Positions 9,532-18,147 of a stretch of DNA of 64,000 nt are shown here, one piece after another. Location of the stretch: positions 1 to 64,000 of the forward strand of contig NZ_JABUMX010000005.1 of the NCBI RefSeq assembly GCF_013327855.1. The letters are read 5' to 3'. The position numbers and the translations under genes are program-made. Position 1 is the stretch's first letter, and each line of letters starts with the position of its first letter. This stretch comes from Phyllobacterium pellucidum. GTDB lineage: Bacteria > Pseudomonadota > Alphaproteobacteria > Rhizobiales > Rhizobiaceae. The notes under the pieces were generated by a model. The model was given only the letters and a program-made list of their open reading frames with translations, did not search any database and was not told the DNA's origin.

Positions 9532-9960
9532 CTATCGCCGCAGCAGCCATTCCTTCTTGATCGCCAATACTCCTCCGGGTCCGTGCGCTGCCGCAAAGAG
9601 CAGGCCGGCGGCAAAAGTAAAATGGTCGATGAAAAACCCGAACTCGGCCTGGTTTCCGGCCCAGTGCGACGGGCCGTGAAACGCAAATGCCAGAAACAGA
9701 ACGTAGGCGGCAGCTACAAGTGCTGCTTCGGAGAAATAGGCGCCGGTCAGGAAGCATGCGACGAGAGCAAGCTCAAGCAGCGCAGCGAGCCACGCCAGCA
9801 GGGTGGGAAACGGAAATCCGGCCCCGGCGATATACGTCGCCGTACCGCCGATATCCATCAACTTGAAGCTCACGGCCATGATGAAGACGAGCGCGAAGAT
9901 AAGTCGCCCCACCAGAATCGCCGCCGTCGTCCATCCCGCATTGCCTGTTGCCGTTGTCAT
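9532..9960 (-). CDS. DoxX-family membrane protein
   Basis: This is a small four-helix integral membrane protein of the DoxX family (142 residues from the chosen start). Hydrophobic helices are evenly spaced, and the first carries the family-like GRLIFALVFIMAVSFKLMD. An AGGAGG a few bases upstream fixes the ATG at 9960 and excludes a longer frame. DoxX proteins are linked in other bacteria with redox stress and membrane oxidoreductases; the role here is not evident. It lies after the amino acid transporter operon on the same strand, separated by 144 bases that include a stem-loop. Confidence 0.75.
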   Translation of the reverse strand: MTTATGNAGWTTAAILVGRLIFALVFIMAVSFKLMDIGGTATYIAGAGFPFPTLLAWLAALLELALVACFLTGAYFSEAALVAAAYVLFLAFAFHGPSHWAGNQAEFGFFIDHFTFAAGLLFAAAHGPGGVLAIKKEWLLRR

Positions 9961-10054
9961 ACTGGTCCTCCTGAAGCAAGTCTCGAAGCTTTCGCTGCAA
10001 GGACGAGTGCTGCGGACCATTTCCGACACCGCGCGGGCAATTTTCTTTTTGGAC

Positions 10055-10083
10055 GCCGATCCGTACCCGAAAGCGGATCCGGC
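10055..10083 (-). other. intercistronic stem-loop downstream of ABC ATPase gene
   Basis: GATCCG (10058-10063) and CGGATC (10074-10079) form a six-base stem, extended by GCC/GGC arms with one bulge. No U-run follows on the minus strand, so it is more likely an RNA-processing or stabilising hairpin than a strong intrinsic terminator. Confidence 0.35.
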
Positions 10084-10104
10084 AGCGCTTATGGTCCTTG
10101 ACTA

Positions 10105-10878
10105 TCAGAAACTGTTGCGCTCGTGATAGGTCCGCAGGAAAGACTGGATACGTGCATCCTGGGGATGATGCAGAATGCGGTCGGGGCTATCGACGCCCAC
10201 GAGTTCGCCCTTTTCCATGAATCCGACCTGATCGGCGACGTGTGCGGCGAAACCCATTTCGTGGGTGACCACCACCATCGTCATCCCCTCCCCGGCCAGT
10301 GTCCTCATGACGCTAAGCACCTCGCCCACAAGCTCCGGGTCAAGTGCGGACGTCGGCTCGTCGAAGAGCATGAGCCTCGGCTCCATGGCGATGGCCCGGG
10401 CAATTGCAACGCGTTGTTGCTGTCCACCGGAGAGCCGCGAAGGATGGTTCGCCATCTTGTCCGCCAGTCCCACCTTGGCCAACGCCTCCACGGCGCGCCG
10501 CTCGGCGTCGGCCTTGGACATGCGGCGCACACGGATCAGCCCCTCGGCAACATTTTCCTTGGCGGTCATATGCGGCCAGAGATTGAACTGCTGAAAAACC
10601 ATGCCGATCGAGCGTCGCATCTCGCGGAGCTTGCGGCCCGACATCTTCTTGTTGGGCGCCTCATAGCCAATCAACTGGCCATCAATGCGGACTTCGCCGG
10701 AATCATATTCTTCAAGGAAATTGATGCAGCGGAGCAGGGTCGACTTGCCTGAACCGGATGGTCCGATGAGACAGGTGACCTTGCCGGGCAGAATCGACAG
10801 GTCGACATCCTTCAGCGCCTGAAACTTGCCGTAGAATTTGTTGACCTTACGCATTTCGACGGATGACGCTGCAAGCAT
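10105..10878 (-). CDS. amino acid ABC transporter ATP-binding protein (GlnQ-like)
   Basis: This is the cytoplasmic ATPase that powers a polar amino acid importer. Walker A is GPSGSGKST (residues 39-47), the ABC signature is LSGGQQQR, and Walker B is [14 protein letters not shown]; the switch histidine lies in [10 protein letters not shown]. The 257-residue length is typical of GlnQ/HisP-type subunits. The ATG at 10878 follows AAAGGACG in the end of the permease gene and begins one base after that gene's stop, so translation is coupled. A TTG at 10893 is a less likely start. Confidence 0.92.
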   Translation of the reverse strand: MLAASSVEMRKVNKFYGKFQALKDVDLSILPGKVTCLIGPSGSGKSTLLRCINFLEEYDSGEVRIDGQLIGYEAPNKKMSGRKLREMRRSIGMVFQQFNLWPHMTAKENVAEGLIRVRRMSKADAERRAVEALAKVGLADKMANHPSRLSGGQQQRVAIARAIAMEPRLMLFDEPTSALDPELVGEVLSVMRTLAGEGMTMVVVTHEMGFAAHVADQVGFMEKGELVGVDSPDRILHHPQDARIQSFLRTYHERNSF

Positions 10879-10879
10879 C

Positions 10880-11542
10880 TTACGTCCTTTCAATCAGGTG
10901 TTTCGTGATACGCGCTTCCAGTCTGTGGCCGACGCGCGAGATCGTCTCCACCAAGCCCCAGAAGAATAGCGCCAGCACCAGGTTTGCCTCGACATAACGG
11001 AAGGTTTCGGCGGACATTCGCTGCACCTGGTACAGCAATTCGGGAACGGTGATGATCGACAGAATCACGGTTTCCTTGGTCAGGATGATCGAAAAGTTCA
11101 CCAGCGCCGGCAAAGCGGAGACCAAGCCGAGGGGCAGCAGGATACGCCGCACAATATGGCCTTCGGCCATACCGATGGCACGGGCCGCTTCAATCTGCCC
11201 GTCAGGCACGGCCCGGAATCCCGAACGGAATATTTCGGCAAAGTAGGGGCTGCCATAGATTGTCAGCCCGAGCAGGCCGGCCGGCAGGGCATCGAGGCGC
11301 AGGCCGATGAGTGGGCCACCGTAATAAAGCACGAACAATTGCACGAGGAACGGTGTGCCGCGGATAACTTCGATATAGACTTGGATGATCCACGTCACCC
11401 AGCGCGGTGCGTAGCGTTGAATGAGCGCAATGACGAGGCCGAGCGCCATGCCGAAGACGGTGCCAAGTGCCCAACAGACGATGGTATTGGCAAACCCCTT
11501 GAGCAGCGACGGGCCATATTGCTGCAACATGCTCCAATCCAT
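10880..11542 (-). CDS. polar amino acid ABC transporter permease
   Basis: This is an inner-membrane permease of the HisM/GlnP type with 220 residues. It has several transmembrane helices and the EAA-loop that contacts the ATPase (GQIEAARAIGMAEGHIVRRI, about residues 126-145). The start at 11542 shares bases with the stop of the preceding permease (TGATG), which excludes the longer upstream frame. It pairs with the adjacent permease to form the channel of a heterodimeric importer. Confidence 0.9.
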   Translation of the reverse strand: MDWSMLQQYGPSLLKGFANTIVCWALGTVFGMALGLVIALIQRYAPRWVTWIIQVYIEVIRGTPFLVQLFVLYYGGPLIGLRLDALPAGLLGLTIYGSPYFAEIFRSGFRAVPDGQIEAARAIGMAEGHIVRRILLPLGLVSALPALVNFSIILTKETVILSIITVPELLYQVQRMSAETFRYVEANLVLALFFWGLVETISRVGHRLEARITKHLIERT

Positions 11543-12189
11543 CAGACGGCCGTCCTGTGTTCGAGGTAACGTCCGAGCGCCGCGAGGCACAGGTTGATCA
11601 CGAGATAAATGCAGGCGGCGGCGATGTAGACCTCAAGCGGCCGGAAGGTGGTAGCGGCCTGCGCCTGGCTGGCGCGGGTAATTTCGAGAATACCGACAAC
11701 CGAGACCAGCGAGGACGCCTTCACCAGAAGAATAAGTTCGTTGATCAATGCCGGCAGCGAAAGCGTAACGGCTTGCGGGAGAATGACCCGTATCCATACG
11801 TCGAATGGCGTCATGCCGATGGCGACCGCCGCCTCTGCCTGTCCCCTCGGCAGCGCCGCTATCGCGCCGCGCCAGATTTCGGAGATATAGGCGCTGGCGC
11901 AGATGCCGACGGTCACCACAGCAGCGACCATTGCAGGAACGTCGAGGCCAATGACCGGAAGCGCATAATAGAACACCAGCAATTGCACCAGGAGCGGCAC
12001 GCCGCGCAGGAAACTGACCCAGATGGCTGCAAAGCGACGCAGCAGCGGGTAAGGCGACAGGCGAGCTGCGCACACCAGCGTGCCGATCACAAGACCCAAT
12101 CCGATACCGAGTATAGAGATCAGCAGCGTGTATCGCGCTGCCCACAACAACGGCTCGAAGCTTTGAAGGAAAACCGCTAAGGAAAACAT
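11542..12189 (-). CDS. polar amino acid ABC transporter permease
   Basis: This is the second permease subunit (215 residues) of the polar amino acid importer. It carries the EAA-type loop GQAEAAVAIGMTPFDVWIRV at about residues 115-135 and helices matching the HisQ/GlnP fold. GAGGGG lies immediately upstream of the ATG at 12189. The substrate-binding protein gene lies 55 bases upstream across a strong stem-loop, and the other permease overlaps its stop codon. Confidence 0.9.
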   Translation of the reverse strand: MFSLAVFLQSFEPLLWAARYTLLISILGIGLGLVIGTLVCAARLSPYPLLRRFAAIWVSFLRGVPLLVQLLVFYYALPVIGLDVPAMVAAVVTVGICASAYISEIWRGAIAALPRGQAEAAVAIGMTPFDVWIRVILPQAVTLSLPALINELILLVKASSLVSVVGILEITRASQAQAATTFRPLEVYIAAACIYLVINLCLAALGRYLEHRTAV

Positions 12190-12213
12190 CCGCCCCTCAC
12201 GTGACCCAAGATG

Positions 12214-12239
12214 TGCGGGCGGAGGTCACTCCGCCCGCA
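12214..12239 (-). other. strong intercistronic stem-loop between binding protein and permease genes
   Basis: TGCGGGCGGA (12214-12223) and TCCGCCCGCA (12230-12239) are perfect ten-base arms around a six-base loop. No T-run follows on the transcribed strand. Such hairpins behind binding-protein genes commonly stabilise the upstream mRNA or partly terminate transcription, so the binding protein is made in excess over the permeases. That role is inferred. Confidence 0.7.
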
Positions 12240-12244
12240 GCAAA

Positions 12245-13063
12245 TTACTTGGCCGGAACCTCACGCGGCAGTTCGGTGTAGGTGCCGAGCCACTTCTCCT
12301 GGATCGCCTTGACGCGGCCGTCATCGGTCATCTTAAGCACCGCATCGTTGATGGCCTTGTTGAAGCTTTCGCTGTCGGCATCCTTGCGCAGCACCCATGC
12401 GAAATACTTCGGCTCACCGAACTGGGCAGGGGTGAAAAGGGCAAAACTTTCAGGACGGCTCTTCACGAGATAGGTAAGGTTCGGAAGCGAGCCCGCAACC
12501 GCATCGAGACGACCGGCAGCGAGGTCGGCATAGGCTTCGTCAGTGGTGCCGTATTCCTTGATCGTTACACCGCCAAGCTTCTGGCCATAGGCTTCAAGCT
12601 GCTTGAATTGCGCGGTGCCCTGCTGAACGCCAACGGTCTTGCCCTTGATATCTTCCGGCTTGGTGAGTTCGGTGTTGCTCGCAGCCTTCAGCAGCGAAAC
12701 GGTGGCATCGGCGATAGGCAAGGTGAAGCCGTAGCGCTCGAGACGTTCCGGGGTAATGGTAACGGGGGCAATCACGATGTCGAACTTCTTGACTTCAAGA
12801 CCCGGCAGCTCGGCCGTCCACGGAATATCCTGGTAGACCGGCTCGACGCCGATTTCCTTGGCAACCTGGTCGAACAGGTCCTTGGTCATGCCCTCATACG
12901 TGCCGTTGTTGAGCATGTCGAAGGGTGCATAGTGCATGTCGGTGGCGGTTACGATCTTGCCCGCGGCCTTGACGTCCGCAAGCTGGTCCGCCCCGGCGGC
13001 GCTGGCAAGACAGAGTGTGGCCAAGCCGACAAGCGCCCCTTTGAAGGTCATGTGAATTCTCAT
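12245..13063 (-). CDS. amino acid ABC transporter periplasmic substrate-binding protein
   Basis: This is the soluble periplasmic receptor of the importer. A signal peptide ends around Ala-Gly-Ala (residues 20-25, ASAAGADQ), followed by a family 3 solute-binding domain to residue 272. Visible family features are YAPFDM and GTYEGMTKDL near the N-terminus, DIVIAPVTITPER in the ligand cleft and GVQQGTAQF in lobe 2. AGGAG six bases before the ATG at 13063 fixes the start. It is the first gene of the transporter operon. The ligand is likely a polar or cationic amino acid, but this is not determined. Confidence 0.9.
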   Translation of the reverse strand: MRIHMTFKGALVGLATLCLASAAGADQLADVKAAGKIVTATDMHYAPFDMLNNGTYEGMTKDLFDQVAKEIGVEPVYQDIPWTAELPGLEVKKFDIVIAPVTITPERLERYGFTLPIADATVSLLKAASNTELTKPEDIKGKTVGVQQGTAQFKQLEAYGQKLGGVTIKEYGTTDEAYADLAAGRLDAVAGSLPNLTYLVKSRPESFALFTPAQFGEPKYFAWVLRKDADSESFNKAINDAVLKMTDDGRVKAIQEKWLGTYTELPREVPAK

Positions 13064-13502
13064 TTCAGTTCTCCTAGTTGTTCCCACGGGATTGACACGG
13101 CGGGCACTTATTGTGTCGCCGTATTTTTAGATCAGAGAAATGCCTCGCCGATCGAGGCCGTATGTCGCTCCTTGACCGGCTGTTATGTTCGGGTTGGCGA
13201 AAGCGCAACGGATCACGCTTTTCGCCAGATTATTCCACAGCGCAGGAGTCCACCGCCGCCCGGTATCTTCCGCTTCGCTGCGCAACCTTACCATGCCAGA
13301 GTGCAACGAAAAGTACTCAATAAGCGGATTCGGTAAAGCACCAGGACCGCCGTCTTGCCCGTCACCACCGGACAGGAACCGGCCGTTCGGCGCGACGAGC
13401 GGAGGCAACGACCTCCGCCGGTTCTTGCCGGTTGTTCCCACGGCAATCGCTGGGAAAACATTGGATGCATTGCGCTTTGACTGATGCACGGATCGCCTTC
13501 GG
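13064..13502. other. intergenic region upstream of the amino acid transporter operon
   Basis: This 439-base stretch separates the transporter operon from the acyl-CoA dehydrogenase gene on the same strand. Open frames here lack ribosome binding sites and family-like sequence. A weak inverted repeat (ACGGCG at 13097-13102, CGCCGT at 13117-13122) lies in the probable 5' untranslated region of the binding protein gene. The transporter promoter must lie here, but I cannot place it. Confidence 0.45.
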
Positions 13503-14657
13503 TCAGTTCAGCATATGGCCGGAAATGATAATGCGCTGGATTTCGCTCGAGCCTTCGTAGATCCTCATGATCCGAAGATCGCGATTGATCCGTTCGATCG
13601 GGAAATCACGCGTATATCCATAACCTCCATGCAGTTGCAGCGCGATATCCGCAATACGGCCAGCAGCTTCTGATGCGTGCAACTTGGCCATGGAGGCCGC
13701 GAGCGAAAACCGCCCGCCACCTGCATGCGCCAGATCCCGTTGTCGCGCTGCGTCCTGCGCAACGAGCAATGCCGAGCGATAGGCCAAACCCATATCGGCG
13801 ATCATCCAGCGTATGCCCTGCCGGTCACTCAATGGCTGCCCGCCGATGACACGCTCCTTTGCGTAGGCGATCGCAGCTTGCATTGCAGTCTCGGCCATGC
13901 CGAGGCATTGCGCGGCAACCTCGATACGGCCATTGTCAAGCACTTGCATGGCCGTGCGGAAACCCTTGCCTTCCTCCCCCAGCAGCGCATCGGACGGCAG
14001 CTCGCAGTCGATGTTCAGTGTAAAGACATGACCGCCCTTGAGACCCATTGTCCTTTCAGCCGCACCAGCTTCAAGACCCGGCGTCCCCTTGGGGAGGATA
14101 AAGGTCGAAATGCCGCGATGTCCCTTTTCCGGATCGGTCACGGCATAGAGAAGAATGAAATCTGCAACGCCGCCATTGGAGATGAAGCATTTCGTGCCTT
14201 TGACATGCCAACCCGCGCTCGTGCGGCGCGCCCGAGTCTTCATGTCAGCAGGATCGGATCCGGCAGTGGGTTCGGTCAGTGCGAATGATCCCAAAGCCTC
14301 GCCCGTTGCCGCCTTGGGCAGCCATTTCTGTTTTTGCGCTTCCGTTCCGCCAATGAGGATGGAGTCGGTCGCCAGATAGTGCGCGGTCAGCGCCGAAGCA
14401 GTGGAACCGCAGGCTCCGGCGACGATCGCCACTGCCCGCAGCAGCGCAGTTGCCGAGATCGAACTCCCGCCATAGGCTTCCGGCAGATTTGCGCCCAGCA
14501 TTCCGGCTTCGGCCAGAACCGCGATTTGTTCATGGACGAAGGTAGAGGCTTCGTCGGTTGCCGCCGCTTTCGTCGCAATGCGTTCCGCACACAGCCGCCC
14601 AAGCACGTCGCAGAACAGCCGCTCCTCGTCGGACAGCATGTACCATTCATCCGTCAT
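13503..14657 (-). CDS. acyl-CoA dehydrogenase
   Basis: This is a FAD-dependent acyl-CoA dehydrogenase that introduces a trans-2,3 double bond in an acyl-CoA and passes electrons to ETF. The 384 residues cover the N-terminal helical, middle beta and C-terminal helical domains. The signature-like segment LTEPTAGSDPADMK lies near residues 127-140. The C-terminal block QLHGGYGYTRDFPIER leads to YEGSSEIQ, whose glutamate is in the position of the catalytic base in short- and medium-chain enzymes. It overlaps the CoA-transferase gene upstream by four bases (ATGA). The substrate is not known; glutaryl-CoA dehydrogenases pair similarly with CoA-transferases, but the active-site sequence here is closer to short or branched-chain enzymes. 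Confidence 0.9.
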   Translation of the reverse strand: MTDEWYMLSDEERLFCDVLGRLCAERIATKAAATDEASTFVHEQIAVLAEAGMLGANLPEAYGGSSISATALLRAVAIVAGACGSTASALTAHYLATDSILIGGTEAQKQKWLPKAATGEALGSFALTEPTAGSDPADMKTRARRTSAGWHVKGTKCFISNGGVADFILLYAVTDPEKGHRGISTFILPKGTPGLEAGAAERTMGLKGGHVFTLNIDCELPSDALLGEEGKGFRTAMQVLDNGRIEVAAQCLGMAETAMQAAIAYAKERVIGGQPLSDRQGIRWMIADMGLAYRSALLVAQDAARQRDLAHAGGGRFSLAASMAKLHASEAAGRIADIALQLHGGYGYTRDFPIERINRDLRIMRIYEGSSEIQRIIISGHMLN

Positions 14658-15805
14658 GCGCGCTTCTCCAACCCGAACTCCCGCAGAATTGTTTCGCGAT
14701 CGCCGCCGAGCCGGGGCGCCGAGACTGCTGCAACCGGCTTTTCGCCGTCGAAGCGGACGGGCTGACCGACTGTCGGCGCCTCCCCCAGCACCGGATGTTG
14801 CAAAAGGCTGACCAATCCACGCGCGGCCGAATGCTCATTCGAAATTGCCTGCGCAATGTCCCAGATCGGGGCCGCCGGCAGACCTGCCGCAGAGAGAGCG
14901 GCAATGGCTTCCTCGGTGGTCAGCTTGCGCGACCAGTTTTCGATCAAGGCCTTCAAGGCTGGTTCATGTTCGGTGCGGCTGGCATCTGTAGCAAAACGCG
15001 GGTCGTCCACGGCCTGCGGGGCGCCGACAAGTTGAGCAAGCGCGCTAAACTGCCTGGGGTTCAGAACGGTTATCACCACCTGACCATCGCTGGTGGCAAA
15101 GCAGCCAAAGGGCGTCGAGAGCGGATGGCGATTGCCGACGCGTTGCGGCAGTAGGCCAGCATAGAGGTGCAGCGCATGGCTGGTCGTCAACACTGAAAAC
15201 AGGGCGTCATACATGGCAACGTCAAGCGTGGCGCCCTGACCTGTCGAATTGCGTTGCACCAGCGCGGCCATGATGGACCAGCTGGCAAACAATCCGGCCA
15301 GCAGATCGGCAATGCTTTCACCGGTCTTGAGCGGGCCGCCTCCCTCCTCGCCGGTGCTTGCCATCAGGCCGGACATGGCCTGCACGATGAGGTCATAGGC
15401 CGGCAAATCCTTGAATGGTCCCTCCTGGCCAAAGCCGGAGATCGAGCAATAGATAAGTCTGGGGTTCGCCGCTCGCAGCGCCGCGGCGCCGAGGCCCAAG
15501 CGCTCGGCCACGCCGGGACGAAAATTCTCGACCACTACGTCTACTTGCTCGGCGAGCATCTGCGCCAGCGCCTGGTCTTCCGGAACCTTGAGGTCCAGAA
15601 CGATGCTGCGCTTGCCACGATTGTTAAGAGTGAAAAGTGCGCTTTCACCATGGCTGAACGGGCCGACGTGGCGATAATCGTCGCCCGCCGGCGGTTCAAG
15701 CTTGATGACCTCGGCTCCAAGATCCGCCAGGAGCGCCGTGCAATAAGGACCCGCCAACACACGCGACAGATCCAGCACCTTGATCCCCGCCAGCGGCCGG
15801 TTCAT
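14654..15805 (-). CDS. CaiB/BaiF (class III) CoA-transferase
   Basis: This is a family III CoA-transferase that moves CoA between carboxylic acids. The 383 residues begin MNRPLAGIKVLDLSRVLAGP, the classic family start, followed by DLGAEVIKLEPP. The catalytic aspartate is expected in the segment PAYDLIVQAMSG. GGAG about eight bases upstream supports the ATG at 15805, and the longer upstream frame has no support. The gene is coupled to an acyl-CoA dehydrogenase, which suggests activation of an imported acid followed by its oxidation. It is divergent from a GntR regulator, with three GntR-type operators between them. Confidence 0.9.
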   Translation of the reverse strand: MNRPLAGIKVLDLSRVLAGPYCTALLADLGAEVIKLEPPAGDDYRHVGPFSHGESALFTLNNRGKRSIVLDLKVPEDQALAQMLAEQVDVVVENFRPGVAERLGLGAAALRAANPRLIYCSISGFGQEGPFKDLPAYDLIVQAMSGLMASTGEEGGGPLKTGESIADLLAGLFASWSIMAALVQRNSTGQGATLDVAMYDALFSVLTTSHALHLYAGLLPQRVGNRHPLSTPFGCFATSDGQVVITVLNPRQFSALAQLVGAPQAVDDPRFATDASRTEHEPALKALIENWSRKLTTEEAIAALSAAGLPAAPIWDIAQAISNEHSAARGLVSLLQHPVLGEAPTVGQPVRFDGEKPVAAVSAPRLGGDRETILREFGLEKRA

Positions 15806-15904
15806 GCCCACGGCTCCGACATGGGACGCGCCGCACAATTGCTGGCTGCCGTATAACGGGCACGGTACATCTGCACTCCTCCATAGCGCGCTGTCACGGA
15901 ATAT

Positions 15905-15959
15905 GTCTACACATAAGCCCGCGAATATGTCTATACTTATTTTATGGATATGTCTAAAC
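15905..15959. promoter_or_regulatory. three evenly spaced GntR (HutC-type) operator sites
   Basis: GTCTACAC (15905-15912), GTCTATAC (15929-15936) and GTCTAAAC (15952-15959) are preceded by TAT, ATAT and GATAT, and spaced 24 and 23 bases apart, close to two helical turns. Each matches or nearly matches the GTMTAKAC operator core known for HutC-subfamily GntR regulators; the middle one matches exactly. They lie between the divergent CoA-transferase and GntR genes, so the regulator probably controls both its own gene and the catabolic pair. Confidence 0.7.
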
Positions 15960-16013
15960 TTGCCCGCATTCCGCTGGAGATTCATCGGCGGGAGCAGCCA
16001 TAGGCGACAAATA

Positions 16014-16724
16014 ATGCGCAAGGCCCAAAGTATCGCTGACGAGGTACGTCGTCGCATTGTCGAACTCAAGTGGCGTGAAGGCGAACGCATACCGGACGAG
16101 GCGGATCTGGCGGTCGAGTTCAGCGCCGCACGGGCGACGGTCAACAAGGCGTTGCAAGTGCTCGCCGATGAAGGCCTTCTGGATCGCCGGCGTCGCGCGG
16201 GCACGCGGGTGGTGGTCAATCCGGTGCGCAAGGCCACCTTCTCCATTCCCATCGTGCGTGAGCAGGTCGAGGACGCGGGCCTGATCTACAGCCACCGTGT
16301 CGTTGCGCAGCGGCTCAGTCCGATTCCCGGCCACATCGCGGTACGCCTGGGTCTTCCGGAAGGGGAACGTCTGGTCCATCTCAGGGCGGTGCATTACGCC
16401 GACGGCAAACCCTACCAGCTCGAAGACCGCTGGATTAATCCGCACGTTGTGCCAGGACTTGAACACGCCGGCTTCCGGGATTTGAATGCCAATGAATGGC
16501 TAGTGCGTAACGCACCCTATCTGCGGGCTGAGTTCTCGTTTTCAGCCGAGAATGCCGACCGCCGAGATGCGCGACTATTGCAGACGAGGCAAGGCCAGGC
16601 ATTGTTGATCCTGCATCGCACCACCTGGAATGATCTTGGACCCATTACCACAGTCCGGGTGGTCTTTCAGCCCGGCCACAGTTTCGGCGCCGACGAGGGC
16701 CGCGATCAAGCGGCCAAAATCTGA
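16014..16724 (+). CDS. GntR-family regulator, HutC subfamily (UTRA ligand domain)
   Basis: This is a ligand-responsive repressor of 236 residues. The N-terminal winged helix-turn-helix spans about residues 1-68, with the recognition region FSAARATVNKALQVLADEGL and wing GTRVV. The UTRA-type effector domain follows, with the conserved LPEGERLVHLRAVHYADGKP and a late RPGHSF-like end (QPGHSF). The ATG at 16014 starts directly before the HTH; longer in-frame openings add sequence unlike the family. By context the effector is probably a small acid or an acyl-CoA handled by the divergent CoA-transferase/dehydrogenase pair. Confidence 0.88.
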   Translation: MRKAQSIADEVRRRIVELKWREGERIPDEADLAVEFSAARATVNKALQVLADEGLLDRRRRAGTRVVVNPVRKATFSIPIVREQVEDAGLIYSHRVVAQRLSPIPGHIAVRLGLPEGERLVHLRAVHYADGKPYQLEDRWINPHVVPGLEHAGFRDLNANEWLVRNAPYLRAEFSFSAENADRRDARLLQTRQGQALLILHRTTWNDLGPITTVRVVFQPGHSFGADEGRDQAAKI

Positions 16725-17106
16725 GAGACAGCCGCAAGGCTTTCGCAAGCGCTATGCCCAATCTGGAATCGGGCGGACTGTGTGGCTGGATTTGGCTGGC
16801 ACTGGTGACATTGTCTATCTGCTCGTGGAGATATTTATATGAAAGTTCCGTCCTAAGGTTCCACAATTGCGAGTATTAGCTACCAGACGGATGGATTAGC
16901 GAAGTAGACAAGGGCCAGGACCAACAAATTGCGAAGATCCGAGTTGGAAATAACGCTAAGGTGCGACGGACAGTTCTGCGGGACATGCCGTTTTGCAATT
17001 TTAAGGTGTAACCATCGGGCAACTGTCGAGGTGAGAAGTTTGAACTTTCCCAACGACGTAAAGCATTTCCTTTGTACGAATCAATTCAATCGCCTAGTTT
17101 TCCCAA
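16725..17106. other. intergenic region upstream of the cellulose operon
   Basis: This 382-base stretch between gntR and bcsN is less GC-rich than its surroundings and should contain the cellulose operon promoter. I found no convincing coding frame, no strong hairpin and no EcfG-type promoter. A short frame after GTGGAG near 16825 encodes only five residues and is not called. Confidence 0.45.
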
Positions 17107-18027
17107 ATGTTGAAGAGGACCTCCTGTCTGATCTTGCTACTTCTGGTTGGCGGCTGCGCATCCGGGGGCCCGCCTCAGATCCTGGCATCGACGCGAACCG
17201 TCGACGCGCAGCAGGCCTATGCGCTACCGCCGCCTGGCGGTCCCTCCATCGTCAGCGTCGTCGAACGGTCCTACAACAATGCCGTTCAGCAGGAAATTCT
17301 GTTGGCAACGTCCGCCCGCACGCCTGGGCAGAACGTCCTGCGCGTACAGCTGTTCGGACCGGTGAAGGCAAACCTTTCCGGCGGTGATACGCTGCGCGAC
17401 CGTCAGCTTGGTACAACGAACATCGATCGCGAGCTCCGCGGTACGTTGCCGGGCGTTCCAATGCATCGTTCTCCCAACTTCGTGCAGAACCGGTACGGTG
17501 CCTTCGGTTTCGCCAGCGGGCATTCACGCTCCGGCGATACCTGCGTCTATGCCTGGCAGCGCATCCGGCCACCTGAAACACAATCGCGCTGGTTTACCGG
17601 GCGCGGCTCGATCCAGATCCGGCTGCGTCTTTGCGACTCGCGCTTGACCGAAGAACAATTGCTGGCGTTCATGTATGGGTTCACCATCAACGCAGCCTTC
17701 AACAATTACAGCTGGAACCCTTATGGCGAACCGGCCGGCGTGCCGGAAAATCTTGGCCGCCCGGGCGCCAATGTCTTTCCGACTGGGCCTGACATGCCGC
17801 CATCCGCCGCATTGATGCCTCCGCCAGCGCCGCAACCAGTTGCAGTGGCGCCAAAACGGCGCGCACAGCCGCCTGCCGCACCGGCTGTCGAGACACGCCC
17901 GGCAAGACCTGCGCCGATCGGACCCATCGTACCGCCGCCGCCTGTATCAGGTGCGGCCCCGCCCATGCCTGCACCGACCCAGATCAATCGGGCCGTTGTT
18001 CCACCCCCGCCACCCGCCGCCCAATAA
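17107..18027 (+). CDS. bcsN: cellulose biosynthesis protein BcsN (lipoprotein)
   Basis: This is the BcsN protein found upstream of bcsA in alphaproteobacterial cellulose operons; its biochemical role is not established. It opens with a lipoprotein signal peptide ending LLVGGC (Cys at about residue 16), so it should be lipid-anchored at the outer or inner membrane facing the periplasm. The core, residues 25-200, contains the family-like VDAQQAYALPPPGGPSIV start. The last third is a proline/alanine-rich tail that is probably disordered. Length (306 residues) fits the family. It is 112 bases upstream of bcsA on the same strand. Confidence 0.85.
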   Translation: MLKRTSCLILLLLVGGCASGGPPQILASTRTVDAQQAYALPPPGGPSIVSVVERSYNNAVQQEILLATSARTPGQNVLRVQLFGPVKANLSGGDTLRDRQLGTTNIDRELRGTLPGVPMHRSPNFVQNRYGAFGFASGHSRSGDTCVYAWQRIRPPETQSRWFTGRGSIQIRLRLCDSRLTEEQLLAFMYGFTINAAFNNYSWNPYGEPAGVPENLGRPGANVFPTGPDMPPSAALMPPPAPQPVAVAPKRRAQPPAAPAVETRPARPAPIGPIVPPPPVSGAAPPMPAPTQINRAVVPPPPPAAQ

Positions 18028-18096
18028 CCCGGAGCCAAAACGCAGTGACATCCATTGGGGAATGACCCTCCCATTAACCCGCCGCCAGGACATGAG

Positions 18097-18147
18097 ATGA
18101 ATTCTTCGCCCGCCCGCCTATCGAAAAGCACGGCCGTCCATGCGTAA
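18097..18147 (+). other. possible 16-codon leader ORF overlapping the bcsA start
   Basis: An ATG at 18097 preceded by CAGGACATGAG opens a 16-residue frame whose stop TAA (18145-18147) lies just past the bcsA start at 18140. bcsA itself has a poor ribosome binding site, so ribosomes ending this frame may restart at bcsA. The coding case is weak. Confidence 0.3.

Noticed and set aside
13097..13122. ACGGCG...CGCCGT repeat followed by ATTTTTAG as a plus-strand terminator.
   Set aside because: No plus-strand gene ends before it, and it lies in the 5' region of the minus-strand transporter operon.
13127..13489. Open frame of 120 codons in the region upstream of the amino acid transporter.
   Set aside because: No ribosome binding site and composition is unlike neighbouring proteins; treated as non-coding.
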